Below are positions 1 through 8,397 of a stretch of 64,000 bases of DNA, in pieces. Position 1 is the stretch's first letter; the number at the start of each line of letters is the position of its first letter. Source of the DNA: DATFVA01 sp963747755. Its GTDB lineage: Bacteria; Bacteroidota; Ignavibacteria; Ignavibacteriales; Ignavibacteriaceae. The notes below the pieces were generated by a model. It did not search any database, was not told the DNA's origin, and saw only the letters and a list, made by a program, of their open reading frames with translations. The position numbers and the translations under genes are program-made. The DNA lies in NCBI GenBank assembly GCA_963747755.1, contig CAVVGK010000004.1:124001-188000 (forward strand). The letters are read 5' to 3'.

Positions 1-1946
1 TCGACCAGGTCAAAACAAATTTTTTCACCAATATTTCACACGAATTAAGAACACCCTTAACACTCATCCTGGGCCCGCTTGAAAAACTGAGGCAGGATGA
101 TACAATACCCGAGCATTCACGGAAGGAACTTCGTGTAATATACAGGAATGCAGGAGTGCTCCTGAAACAGGTTAACAACCTGCTTGACCTTTCCAGGCTG
201 GAAGCAGGCAAGCTTCGGCTTAACTATGAGGAATTCGATCTCTTTAAAATGATAAACGTCATTACCTCTCAGTTTGAACTATATAAGACTGAAAGAGAAA
301 TAGATCTGCGTATCAACACTCCGGATGAACTAATTATACAGGCTGACTTCGAAAAAGTAGAAAGGATAATAACGAATCTCGTATCAAATGCATTTAAGTT
401 CACGCCTGTCGGTGGCGAATTGGAAATCTCAGCCGAACAGGCAGGAGACGAGGCAGTAGTAAGAATACACGATTCGGGTCCCGGTATTGACCCTGCTCTA
501 CTGAACGGAATCTTCGAGCGTTTCCATGGAACCGATGTGTACCTCGGCAATAACACCGGAAGTTCCGGGCTAGGATTATCGATAGTGCGGGAATTCATTG
601 AACTACACAAAGGCAAAATTATTGCGCGAAATTCTGATAAAGGTGGTGCTGAATTCATATTCAGCCTGCCGCTCAAAACCTCAAATCTCCGGGAAGCCGG
701 ACAGGCACCGATGCGGCACAAAGAACAGATAATACTGAAAAATCCAACTGTAATACCCTCTTATTATAAAAATGATGTTCATCAATCTGCCGCAACTCAA
801 ACCAGCCGGCAGACTAAAGGAAAAAGGAGAGGTTCCATACTGGTTGTTGAGGATAATGAGGAGATGAATGAATTTATAACGGGAGTGCTTACCGAAAAAT
901 ATGATGTTGAATGTGCTTTCAACGGGGCTGAGGGAATTGATAAAGCGATAAACCAGCCGCCTGATCTCATCATCAGTGATATAATGATGCCGGTAATGAC
1001 AGGTAACGAGATGATACTAAAACTTAAAGAGGATAAACGGACGAAAAACATACCCGTTATAATCCTATCGGCGAAAACAGAAGATATTTTCATAATGGAA
1101 ATGTTAAAATCCGGTGCACAGGATTACCTACGCAAACCTTTTTCTATTGAAGAACTTAAAGTCAGGACGGATAACATAATTGAAATGAAACTGTCGAAGG
1201 ATACACTGCGGAATGAACTTGACCTTTACTCTGAGAATCTTTCCCAGCTTGTTGAAGAACTTGCAGAAAAGAAACACTTGTTGGAGTCCTCTCTGTCGGA
1301 AAAGACAATGCTATTGAAGGAGGTCCATCACAGGGTTAAAAACAATCTTCAGATCATCGCCAGTCTCCTCAACCTGCAGACCAATGTTATAAAAGACCCT
1401 GAGATGCTGGAAGTTTTTAAAGAGAGTCAGAACAGGATAAGGTCGATGGCACTTATTCACGAAAAGCTTTATGGATCACGGGAGGGATTTGCAAAAATAA
1501 AATTAAAAGACTACGTGGATGATCTCATACTTTATCTCTTCCAGGCATACCGGCTTTCAGCATCAAATATGAAATCAGTCGTAGAGATGCCTGACATTAT
1601 AATCAATTTAGATTCTGCTATATCAATCGGATTAATTTTAAGTGAACTCATAACAAATTCCATCAAGCATGCATTAAACAAGCAGGGCAATGGAATTCTT
1701 ACGGTTAAATATCAAGAAGAAAACGGCACAGGCAGTACCCTATCAGTATCCGATAACGGAAAAGGTTTCTCCGCACCCGAAGATGAGAATTCTGAAACGC
1801 TGGGGATGGTAATCATCAAAACCTTAACCGAGCAGCTCAACGGCTCATACGAAATAATATCGAACAATGGCACTGAAGTCCTGATCCACTTTCCCTATTC
1901 CCTCGAAACAGGGACCAAAGAAAACCAGCTCACCCGCGAGTACTAA
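1..1946 (+). CDS. Hybrid histidine kinase with a second HisKA_2 kinase module (5' end missing)
   Basis: The reading frame is already open at the window edge, so the N-terminal sensor region lies outside. The visible order is: a HisKA dimerisation domain with the phospho-His in FTNISHELRTP (His codon at 39-41), a HATPase_c domain (GSGLGLSIVREFIELHKGK), a receiver domain (LVVEDNEEMNEF; acceptor Asp in LIISDIMMP, codon 978-980), a short coiled linker, then a HisKA_2 domain (KEVHHRVKNNLQIIASLLNLQ without its last residue; His pair at 1326-1331) and a second HATPase (SELITNSIKHA, DNGKGFS). The protein can therefore phosphorylate its own receiver and also carries a light/stress-sensor-like HisKA_2 kinase output instead of a DNA-binding domain. 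It stands alone on the plus strand; the target of the second kinase is not visible. The domain calls are firm, the signal is unknown. Confidence 0.93.
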   Translation, partial: DQVKTNFFTNISHELRTPLTLILGPLEKLRQDDTIPEHSRKELRVIYRNAGVLLKQVNNLLDLSRLEAGKLRLNYEEFDLFKMINVITSQFELYKTEREIDLRINTPDELIIQADFEKVERIITNLVSNAFKFTPVGGELEISAEQAGDEAVVRIHDSGPGIDPALLNGIFERFHGTDVYLGNNTGSSGLGLSIVREFIELHKGKIIARNSDKGGAEFIFSLPLKTSNLREAGQAPMRHKEQIILKNPTVIPSYYKNDVHQSAATQTSRQTKGKRRGSILVVEDNEEMNEFITGVLTEKYDVECAFNGAEGIDKAINQPPDLIISDIMMPVMTGNEMILKLKEDKRTKNIPVIILSAKTEDIFIMEMLKSGAQDYLRKPFSIEELKVRTDNIIEMKLSKDTLRNELDLYSENLSQLVEELAEKKHLLESSLSEKTMLLKEVHHRVKNNLQIIASLLNLQTNVIKDPEMLEVFKESQNRIRSMALIHEKLYGSREGFAKIKLKDYVDDLILYLFQAYRLSASNMKSVVEMPDIIINLDSAISIGLILSELITNSIKHALNKQGNGILTVKYQEENGTGSTLSVSDNGKGFSAPEDENSETLGMVIIKTLTEQLNGSYEIISNNGTEVLIHFPYSLETGTKENQLTREY

Positions 1947-2225
1947 TCCTCTTCAGAAATTCGGACTTTATATAAAACTTATCGAACCCGTCTTAATTTG
2001 CAGCATATTGGGTTCTCTTATAATATTTAATATATCACGCATATATAAACATTACCCGGAATAGCAAACATTATACTATCTGTAAGTAATAAAGCATCAA
2101 CTTATAATTAAAGAAAGACTAATATTTTTAATTATATTATTTTATAATTAAATAAAACCACGAATTCGAATTCACCGAATACCTCGACCTGTTCAGTGAT
2201 AAGTTTTCTTGAGGAGGAATTCAAT

Positions 2226-2270
2226 CGGCCGCTTGAAGCAAGCTTGCCGGTCTGGTCAAAAGAATTCTTG
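2226..2270 (-). pseudogene. Remnant of an NTF2-like gene (short duplicate of the gene at 4790-5230)
   Basis: On the minus strand this stretch reads KNSFDQTGKLASSGR, against KNSFEQVGKLASSGR in the intact NTF2-like gene (plus-strand bases 5022-5066). Twenty-three bases are identical in a row and most of the next 22 match. Similarity stops abruptly after the SSGR codons and no full gene is left. The remnant sits directly downstream of the S41 peptidase gene, so that gene lies between the fragment and its intact relative. The rest of 1947-2225 is AT-rich and holds no gene that I can see. Confidence 0.7.
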
Positions 2271-2278
2271 ATTTAATA

Positions 2279-4516
2279 TTACCTGCCATTATTTATGAAT
2301 TCAATTGCTCTTTCTAATACTTCATCCTTACCGGACCGAATACCTTCAATAGTGGGTAAAATTTCAATATCCGGTATAATACCTACGCGCTGCAATTGCC
2401 TGCCATCTGCATGGCGAACGCTTTGCCCTGTCATACTTATTGATAGATTTCCTGGAATCCTAAAACTCGTAACATCTCCATTTGCACCCACGGTTGGACT
2501 TCCGATAAACGTCACGTCTGCAGCAGATTCAAAGAAAAGGCAGGTATGTTCTGCCTGACTCATAGCACGTTCATCAATTAAAACTATAATTTTCCCTTTA
2601 TAGGGCGGCTTTAATGTTGCAGGAACAGGTTGATAAAAAGAGTATGATACTTCATTATCCTCATTTTCATCAAGTGAGATCAATGGTTTTTTGAACAGGG
2701 CACCATAAATCTTTTTGCCTTTAATGTTCAACCTGGGGGCAATAGCCCATGCCGTTCCATTTGGATAACCACGCATATCGAATATGATTGCTTTTGTATT
2801 TTTCAACATCTGAAACATGGAATCTACCTGCAATACCTGCAAATGATCCAGATCTGCGTATCCGATTTCAGGCGAAATTAATCTTATTATATCATTATCT
2901 TGATTGCCTTTACGAAAATATTGCCAGAATGCATTTGAGCGGGTAGTTTCAAATTGCCTGGTTTCATTGCCTTTTGTTTTTAGAACAATAGATAGTTGCG
3001 AACCATCTTCACCATAAAAGTAGTACCTTGCAAGCAGATTTTTCATTGATTGTTCCGTTGATGCGGCTATCAAAGGACGGAATTTTTTTTCCAAATCGGC
3101 TATACTTTTTCCGTTGATTGAAATAATTTCATCACCAGGTAAGATTTTAACTTTAAGACTATCTGAATAGATTCGGTCAACAACCAGTTTATTCTCTATA
3201 TACCTGCAGATAAACATCGGATGAGCCCAGTCTGAGGAAGGCCAATCAGCGAAAACGTGAGAGTCATGCGTGAAAGCAGTCATCTCCTGCACAGCAATTC
3301 TGAATTCCTCTGCATTAGCTGCATTTTCAAATCTCGGAATATATTCTTTCAATACCTGGTCCCAATCTTCATTCATTAAATCTTTATAGGGGAAAAAATA
3401 ATTAAAAACTGTCCATATTTTGAAAGCCGCAAGAAGTCGATATTCCCTAGATGGATAGCCCTCATCGTTTGGATAGGATTCCTTAGAATAAGTGCCCAGG
3501 CTGAAATTTATAATATGCCCGCTTCCATTATGAAAAGGGAAATCCTTCATTTCAGAAAAAGCTGCCGAATAAATATCCCCATCTCTGGTTATAATTTTAT
3601 CCGGTCTGAAATTCAAGCTGCCATCCGGAGATATTATTTCGTTAGTTCTCAAATCAGCCTTTAGTCCATCGCTTAATTCAATCTGGCGTGAATAACCCGG
3701 AAGGTTTAGATCACCGTCATCAATACAAAGGATCTCAGCAAGATTTTTCTTTTGCAATGACCATGCAGAGAGGGGCAAATCTGATTTAGAATTAACGAGA
3801 AAAATAATGGGAATATCCTTAGCGCTGTCAACCGGATTTACTAATTCGATGTTTTGCACTTCGAAAGATGAATAATAGCCGCCGGAAGTATATCCATCCT
3901 CTGGTTTAAAACCTGAATGTAATCTTTTCCGGAAGGCCGGTAAGACTAAGGTTTGTGAACTGAGATGTTTCTGGATTTGAGACCAGTTAAAAAAAACATC
4001 CATTCTGCCCTGAGTAACATTTATTGAGCTAGTCACACATCGCAAATCAAAAAGGACACCTTTTGCTTTAGATAAATGAGAACTTACCTCAGTCAGCTTT
4101 TGGATTATTGAGGGATAATCCTCTAATGCCCGATAATCGGTACAAGAAAAGATGATAATACTATCTTCGGTCCAGGTGAGGGATGGAAGCTGTACCCTCG
4201 ATGTGTCGCCCGTGGTTTCCTTTGTCACTTCAATCTTTGTAAGGGGATCGTGTAAATAATCGAGCATCCCCTGCACAGCTTTTGCATATTCAATTTTATT
4301 GTTAGCCAGGATAACGTCAGGTACTGCTCTGACCAGTGCAGAATCCCAATCTATGTCTTTGTACGCCAGGTAAGGATGAAAATATTTAACATTACCCCAT
4401 AGCTTCCCAAGGGCAGCCAGTCTTTCCACCTTTAATGGATCATAAGTGTTAATCTGCGGAAAAAGTTGGGTTGAGAGGAGAACAAATAAAAGTGTGAACA
4501 CCCATTTCGACTTCAT
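2279..4516 (-). CDS. Secreted S41-family (C-terminal processing type) peptidase, 745 aa
   Basis: An N-terminal signal peptide (about residues 1-21, LLFVLLSTQLFPQ) points to export. A PDZ-like segment (LPGDEIISINGKS) precedes an S41 core with IGYADLDHLQV, IIFDMRGYPNG and the likely nucleophile Ser in DERAMSQAEH, followed by GSPTVGANGDVTSF and the C-terminal GIIPDIEI typical of the family. The N-terminal half repeats the design of the second half: LAALGKLWGNVKYFHPY near residue 35 matches LLAAFKIWTVFNYFFPY near residue 365, each followed by a D-WD segment and a helix ending in HD. At 745 aa it is much longer than ordinary CtpA proteins (about 400-450 aa), because of this duplicated, probably non-catalytic first half. 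Substrate unknown. It is flanked by pieces of the NTF2-like gene family. Confidence 0.85.
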   Translation of the reverse strand: MKSKWVFTLLFVLLSTQLFPQINTYDPLKVERLAALGKLWGNVKYFHPYLAYKDIDWDSALVRAVPDVILANNKIEYAKAVQGMLDYLHDPLTKIEVTKETTGDTSRVQLPSLTWTEDSIIIFSCTDYRALEDYPSIIQKLTEVSSHLSKAKGVLFDLRCVTSSINVTQGRMDVFFNWSQIQKHLSSQTLVLPAFRKRLHSGFKPEDGYTSGGYYSSFEVQNIELVNPVDSAKDIPIIFLVNSKSDLPLSAWSLQKKNLAEILCIDDGDLNLPGYSRQIELSDGLKADLRTNEIISPDGSLNFRPDKIITRDGDIYSAAFSEMKDFPFHNGSGHIINFSLGTYSKESYPNDEGYPSREYRLLAAFKIWTVFNYFFPYKDLMNEDWDQVLKEYIPRFENAANAEEFRIAVQEMTAFTHDSHVFADWPSSDWAHPMFICRYIENKLVVDRIYSDSLKVKILPGDEIISINGKSIADLEKKFRPLIAASTEQSMKNLLARYYFYGEDGSQLSIVLKTKGNETRQFETTRSNAFWQYFRKGNQDNDIIRLISPEIGYADLDHLQVLQVDSMFQMLKNTKAIIFDMRGYPNGTAWAIAPRLNIKGKKIYGALFKKPLISLDENEDNEVSYSFYQPVPATLKPPYKGKIIVLIDERAMSQAEHTCLFFESAADVTFIGSPTVGANGDVTSFRIPGNLSISMTGQSVRHADGRQLQRVGIIPDIEILPTIEGIRSGKDEVLERAIEFINNGR

Positions 4517-4724
4517 TAGATCCCTCCTGAAGGTATGTGGTTTAGCCGTTAAATTTAATCCTTAATGGACCCCAATAAAACGATGGCTTATTATCCTACA
4601 AAAATCCTGAAGAAAAGGTCTTTCCCTTACAGAAGCTTTACATGAGCATAACCCCAGGCATCTGAGTAGCATTCAAAAGCAACTTACAAAAATTACAGAA
4701 TAGAGGCAATTAATAGTCCTGCTG

Positions 4725-4770
4725 AAAAAAGGAAGACCTGTCCCCAATAAACTGTAAGGCTTCCTTTTTT
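4725..4770 (-). terminator. Probable intrinsic terminator of the NTF2-like gene
   Basis: An 11-bp perfect stem (aaaaaaggaag at 4725-4735 pairing with cttcctttttt at 4760-4770) has a T run on the leaving side in both directions. It lies just past the stop of the minus-strand gene at 4790, so it most likely ends that transcript before the S41 gene. Confidence 0.6.
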
Positions 4771-4789
4771 CATATGCTTGTGAGAGCCT

Positions 4790-5230
4790 TCAGGCTTTCT
4801 GAGCTCCTGCCTGCATACTTTGCATTACCTCTACCATCGAAGGCGCAATATCGGTATGATGATGAACCAGCTTACACTTTCCATCATCCAGATGATAAAT
4901 ATTTGTAACGCGGATCTCACCGGCAACCTCTTTACCGGCAAGCTGGAAACTCGCATGCTCAGTGCCGATCTCATAGGCAGTATCCCCCAGAACATTGATA
5001 AACTGATCCTTCAGCTCTACCCGGCCGCTTGAAGCAAGCTTGCCAACCTGCTCAAATGAATTCTTAACCGCATCCCAGCCGAGATCCCTGCCGCCGATCG
5101 GGTGCATTGCGGTTGCTTTTGAATTTTGTGACCACACATCCGCAAAATTACCACTCTCGCCATTAGACATACGATTCAGCGCCTGGTAAAACTTTTGGGA
5201 AGTTTCCCGAACCTCATTATCTGTCAGCAT
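4790..5230 (-). CDS. NTF2-like / SnoaL-type small protein
   Basis: A 146-aa protein with the cone-shaped NTF2-like fold pattern: an N-terminal helix (FYQALNRMSNGE), an FADVWSQNSKATAMHPIGGRDLGW segment in parts, and a C-terminal strand block with RVTNIYHLDDGKCKLVHHHTD, here given in shortened form as KLVHHHTD. This matches SnoaL_3/DUF4440-type proteins, many of which bind small hydrophobic ligands or have no known reaction. No signal peptide is seen, so it is cytoplasmic. The start ATG is in the MLTDNEVRETS context. A diverged remnant of a second copy lies at 2226-2270. Function beyond the fold is unknown. Confidence 0.8.
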   Translation of the reverse strand: MLTDNEVRETSQKFYQALNRMSNGESGNFADVWSQNSKATAMHPIGGRDLGWDAVKNSFEQVGKLASSGRVELKDQFINVLGDTAYEIGTEHASFQLAGKEVAGEIRVTNIYHLDDGKCKLVHHHTDIAPSMVEVMQSMQAGAQKA

Positions 5231-5399
5231 AACAAAACTCCATTATTAGTGAATAAATAAATTATTATAAGGGTAGATTGTTAACCTAGCCGTAAACGGT
5301 TTCTGGAGGTGTGTAAAATCTCACAAACAGTTTCCTTCTGGCAACTAATTTTATTGCGCAACTTATTAAAATGGAATTATTTTCCTGCTATCGAACTAT

Positions 5400-5677
5400 T
5401 TAGTATTCGTAGAACCCCTGCAATCCCTTTATCCCAGATTCAATATACTTATTAAAGAGTTCTGGGTTGTCGTTGTCTCCGATGGAGGATATTACTACAT
5501 CAATAAGACGAAGACGAGACTCGGTAAGTATAATTTCATCAAAATAACATCCAACATAACCAGATGGGAGCCTGAGATCTCTGTCGCAGAAAATCTATAC
5601 GTGTGCAGTTCGGTAAGCTGATCTTTAAATACAGAGAACATTGTTTCCCTACCTCTATTTCTGGATTTACGAATCAC
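5400..5677 (-). pseudogene. Frameshifted small gene of unknown family
   Basis: The minus strand starts in one frame (MIRKSRNRGRETMFSVFKDQ, then LTELHTYRF) and continues in another frame with well-formed coding sequence: CDRDLRLPSGYVGCYFDEI, then ILTESRLRLIDVVISS and FNKYIESGIKGLQGFYEY before the stop at 5400-5402. The switch lies near 5590, beside a short A run. In the original frame the protein would stop at 5495. I do not recognise the family. It is transcribed away from the mobile mystery protein A gene and shares its upstream region, so it may belong to the same accessory module. A sequencing error at 5590 would restore a protein of about 92 residues. Confidence 0.55.
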
Positions 5678-5697
5678 TTTTTATCAACTTATAGCTT

Positions 5698-5705
5698 TAC
5701 TTTTG
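5698..5705 (+). promoter_or_regulatory. Possible -7 promoter box of Bacteroidota type
   Basis: TACTTTTG fits the TAnnTTTG -7 element used by the main sigma factor of this group and lies 19 bases before the ATG of the mobile mystery protein A gene. No good TTTG -33 element is found at the usual spacing, so the call is weak. Confidence 0.3.
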
Positions 5706-5723
5706 TGGCAAAAAAGGTGCATA

Positions 5724-6197
5724 ATGATCAATGCTAAGCAAAAACTAACGATTGAACAGCTAGACCGTAGATTCGGAGAAATTCATTCTTTATCCAATTC
5801 CCTTTCTCCTCCCTCTGAAGGCTGGATCAAAACACTTAGAAAAACTCTCAATATCTCCCTGAAACGATTGGGAAAGAGGTTAAATGTTAGTTCACAAAAT
5901 ATCAATCAATATGAACAACGTGAAAAAGATGGATCAATAAGTATTCAAAAATTAAAGGAAGTCGCTGAAGCAATGAACATGGATTTTCGATATATATTTA
6001 TTACCCGAGAAGGTTCATTAGAAAAAATGATCGAGAAACAGGCTAAAAAAATTGCGAAAGAAATTGTGATGCGAACTTCTCAGACCATGAAACTTGAAGA
6101 TCAGGAAAATTCCAGGGAGAGACTAAAAAGGCTATTAAAGATAGAACAGAAAAAATTAAAAACGAGCTGCCGAAATATTTATGGGATTAGATCTTGA
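5724..6197 (+). CDS. Mobile mystery protein A (XRE-type HTH regulator)
   Basis: From ATG 5724 the product has 157 residues (MINAKQKLTIEQLDRRFGEI). An aaggtg ribosome site lies just upstream; an upstream in-frame alternative start at 5703 has no such support. An HTH_3-like domain is visible: WIKTLRKTLNISLKRLGKRL, then VSSQNINQYEQREKDGSIS and LKEVAEAMNMDFRYIF. This layout is that of the mobile mystery protein A family, which is nearly always paired with a Fic-domain protein B and behaves like an antitoxin/regulator. Here the stop overlaps the start of the partner by 17 bases, the usual arrangement, but the partner is truncated. The pair could be a dead toxin-antitoxin-like unit whose regulator survives. 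Confidence 0.85.
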   Translation: MINAKQKLTIEQLDRRFGEIHSLSNSLSPPSEGWIKTLRKTLNISLKRLGKRLNVSSQNINQYEQREKDGSISIQKLKEVAEAMNMDFRYIFITREGSLEKMIEKQAKKIAKEIVMRTSQTMKLEDQENSRERLKRLLKIEQKKLKTSCRNIYGIRS

Positions 6198-6375
6198 TTT
6201 CACCGATGGACAGACTCCTCTTGATGAGGATGAAAAAGAAGGGTTAATAATTACAACCATTACAACGCGGGGTGAACTTTGCAAGGCTTTAACGCTCTGG
6301 AACAGGAGTATTGAGTTTAGTACATTAAGTAAATTTTCTTACGGTTATTCCAGCCGGATTGGTTGGAGTACTTGA
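6181..6375 (+). pseudogene. Truncated mobile mystery protein B (Fic-type) gene
   Basis: The first 33 or so residues (MGLDLDFTDGQTPLDEDEKE, then GLIITTITTRGEL) match the conserved start of mobile mystery protein B, which normally runs to about 200 residues with a Fic motif HPFxxGNGR. After TTRGEL the sequence turns into unrelated residues (CKALTLWNRSIEF) and ends at 6375. No Fic motif is found downstream in any frame up to the next gene. The 3' end runs into the 3' end of the convergent YENQAD-repeat gene, so the deletion junction is near 6275. The fragment cannot encode an active Fic enzyme. Confidence 0.75.
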
Positions 6376-6649
6376 CGAAGTAGATTTTCAGGTCGGATTG
6401 GTTGGGGTATTTCACGAAGTAGATCTTTTTGTCGGACTGGTTTGCGTATTCAGTGAAGAACCACTTCCCTTCGTTATCCCTGGCCTGGTTCTCATATTCC
6501 ACTCTGTAAACTTTCAGGTCGGCCTGGTTCTCATATTCTACTACGTATACTTTTACATCAGCCTGATTTTCGTATTCAACCGAATAGACCTTCTGGGCGA
6601 AGGTGGGTTCTGCACAAAAAAAAGCAAATACAACCAATAACATTTTCAT
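6317..6649 (-). CDS. Secreted YENQAD-repeat protein (DUF6150-like)
   Basis: A 110-aa protein with a signal peptide (MKMLLVVFAFFCAEPTFAQ) followed by six copies of a 12-16 residue unit: KVYSVEYENQAD, KVYVVEYENQAD, KVYRVEYENQAR, then WFFTEYANQSD, KIYFVKYPNQSD and KIYFVKYSNQSG, and a last partial KKIYLMY. The alternation of aromatic and charged residues suggests stacked short beta strands. It resembles the DUF6150 family seen in Bacteroidota; no activity is known. The export signal places it in the periplasm or outside. Its 3' end overlaps the tail of the truncated Fic gene. The repeat is also visible in the DNA as repeated ttctcatattc-like words. Confidence 0.75.
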   Translation of the reverse strand: MKMLLVVFAFFCAEPTFAQKVYSVEYENQADVKVYVVEYENQADLKVYRVEYENQARDNEGKWFFTEYANQSDKKIYFVKYPNQSDLKIYFVKYSNQSGWNNRKKIYLMY

Positions 6650-6713
6650 AATGAAATTTCTCCATTACCTTCACGGCATTGTTTCCTGCCAAAACTTACA
6701 GGATACCTGCAAT

Positions 6714-8186
6714 TTAGGAACTAAGCACATCGTAAATTTTTACCATTGCCAGGGTGTCGGTGCCGCAGTATTCAAGCAGCTGGCGGCGTCTGTCGTTTAC
6801 CCTGTTCTCATCTTTCTCCGCATAAAGGCTTTCGAATGCCCTTGAAGCCGTTCCTCCCTCCCCTATCTCAAGATCGCTGTACGACATCCCGGGGACGAGG
6901 GCGGGCAGGACTGACTTTATCGAATAGCTTCCGTTCATTGCAGGAGTGTAGTACTGCTTCTGCCTGAACGGTACCATCAAGTCCTTCATCCTCGATAAAA
7001 CATTCTCAATCCTGCTGATGTATGCAGGGAACGCCTCTGCAAGTTCTTTTAACCGTGTCGCTTCAAAGGTCATATTGTAAACAAGGATATCACCATTGTT
7101 TCCGAGATCCTTCAGCAGACTATCAAGAAACGGTATTCTCGGATCACCAACCGCATCAGCCAGGAATTCCAGATGAAAATCCTCAGAGATCGGGGTTTCC
7201 CTGTAGTGAAGCGAATACTGAAACGGAATCTGCTGGTAGGGACGCGAGTTGTCGAACAGCGGAACAGCGGGGTTCATGGTCTCAAAATCCAGGAAGTAAA
7301 GAGGAAAGGTAAGCGAGTCGAGAAAATCCTTCACTGCCTGTTTATCGATATGCAGAGTTCCGTTCTTATAGCTGTTCACCTGCAGCCATTGCGTATCGTG
7401 CAGGGGATAATCATCGGGAATATCCTCAAGTCTTATAATCCCCCCGTCATACATTTCAAACTTCTTCTTTTTTCTCATACCCGCAATGCTAAACACGGAT
7501 TGTTCTGGGACATCCTTCCAGCAGTATCCGAGGAATGAGCAGTCGTACGGATCGCCGCAGTAAGGACCGATACCGATCTTCGGAATTTCTTTTCCGGCAA
7601 GCAGCTTTTTGAACCGTTGTATATTCTCATCAACAGAGTCCTGCAGTTCAAACGCCTCCTCCATCACCGATTGAATAGTGAACAGCTCCTTCAGGTCGAG
7701 TTCACCCTGCCTTATATACCGGTTATTGAGATGGACAATCGAAACATCGGCGATATCCAGTCCGCATCCATTAATCACATAATACTGAATCGCGGCATCG
7801 GGAATATGCACATCCTTAACTGAGGTTGTACTCTTCACCTCGTAAACCTTCCACTTATTCCCCCTTTTCACCAGGATATCAGCGATAACAAGCACGCGGT
7901 CGAATAAGAAAGAGGCCTCATAAATTACCTTACAGCCGTTGTCAATCAGCTCACTGGTAAGCCTGACCTGCTCAGCAGATTTTAGCGGATCATTTAGCGA
8001 AGCATCACTGCCGCCCGGGAAGAGCTGCTGTGCAAGCCTCCCGACGTCGTGACCCGTTTGAAAAATAGCCTGCCGGCCTTCGGTAACGGCATCAGCCCAA
8101 TCGTAATGATGCTTGTAGAGATAGAGTCCCTTCTCACACTGAAGACCCTTCAGGTAAGAAGATTTACTAAGGATATGTGCAGCCAT
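6714..8186 (-). CDS. DUF2779 protein, RecB/Cas4-like nuclease with RNase H-like C-terminal domain
   Basis: The 490-aa product begins MAAHILSKSSYLKGLQCEKG, like Cas4/RecB-like proteins of the DUF83/DUF2779 group. The first half has the PD-(D/E)xK-type pieces (VLVIADILVKRGNKWKVYEVKSTTS in parts: IADILVK, YEVKSTTS) and Cys residues (CEKG, YCGDPYDCSFLGYC) that could hold an iron-sulphur cluster. The second half has the DUF2779 RNase H-like signature (YFLDFETMNPAVPLF, DILVYNMTFEATRLKELAE, YCGTDTLAMVKIYD), an exonuclease-like DEDD pattern. Role in DNA or RNA processing is inferred; no CRISPR array or cas gene is near. Start ATG at 8186 follows a ggaagggtg site. Confidence 0.85.
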   Translation of the reverse strand: MAAHILSKSSYLKGLQCEKGLYLYKHHYDWADAVTEGRQAIFQTGHDVGRLAQQLFPGGSDASLNDPLKSAEQVRLTSELIDNGCKVIYEASFLFDRVLVIADILVKRGNKWKVYEVKSTTSVKDVHIPDAAIQYYVINGCGLDIADVSIVHLNNRYIRQGELDLKELFTIQSVMEEAFELQDSVDENIQRFKKLLAGKEIPKIGIGPYCGDPYDCSFLGYCWKDVPEQSVFSIAGMRKKKKFEMYDGGIIRLEDIPDDYPLHDTQWLQVNSYKNGTLHIDKQAVKDFLDSLTFPLYFLDFETMNPAVPLFDNSRPYQQIPFQYSLHYRETPISEDFHLEFLADAVGDPRIPFLDSLLKDLGNNGDILVYNMTFEATRLKELAEAFPAYISRIENVLSRMKDLMVPFRQKQYYTPAMNGSYSIKSVLPALVPGMSYSDLEIGEGGTASRAFESLYAEKDENRVNDRRRQLLEYCGTDTLAMVKIYDVLSS

Positions 8187-8397
8187 TATGTCACCCTTCC
8201 CCGATGATTAAAATCAGTTGAAAAATAATACTTGAGGCAGGATTAAGCAACAGTCACCCGATAATATCATGAAATGATACGCTTCAGGAAATCAAGGAAT
8301 CCGAAGCGAAATTCAAAACGAAGGATATCTTTGATAAAGTGGAGAGAAGATGAGACACACCCTTTAAGATATCAACTCAGCACGCCTGGCAATTGCT

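Noticed and set aside
6714..8186. Cas4 as part of a CRISPR system
   Set aside because: The N-terminal part is Cas4-like, but the DUF2779 C-terminal part and the absence of any array or cas gene argue against it.
8240..8360. Short coding-like stretch between the DUF2779 and SDR genes (NDTLQEIKESEAKF-like)
   Set aside because: It is only about 26 codons with a stop right before it and no start codon or ribosome site.
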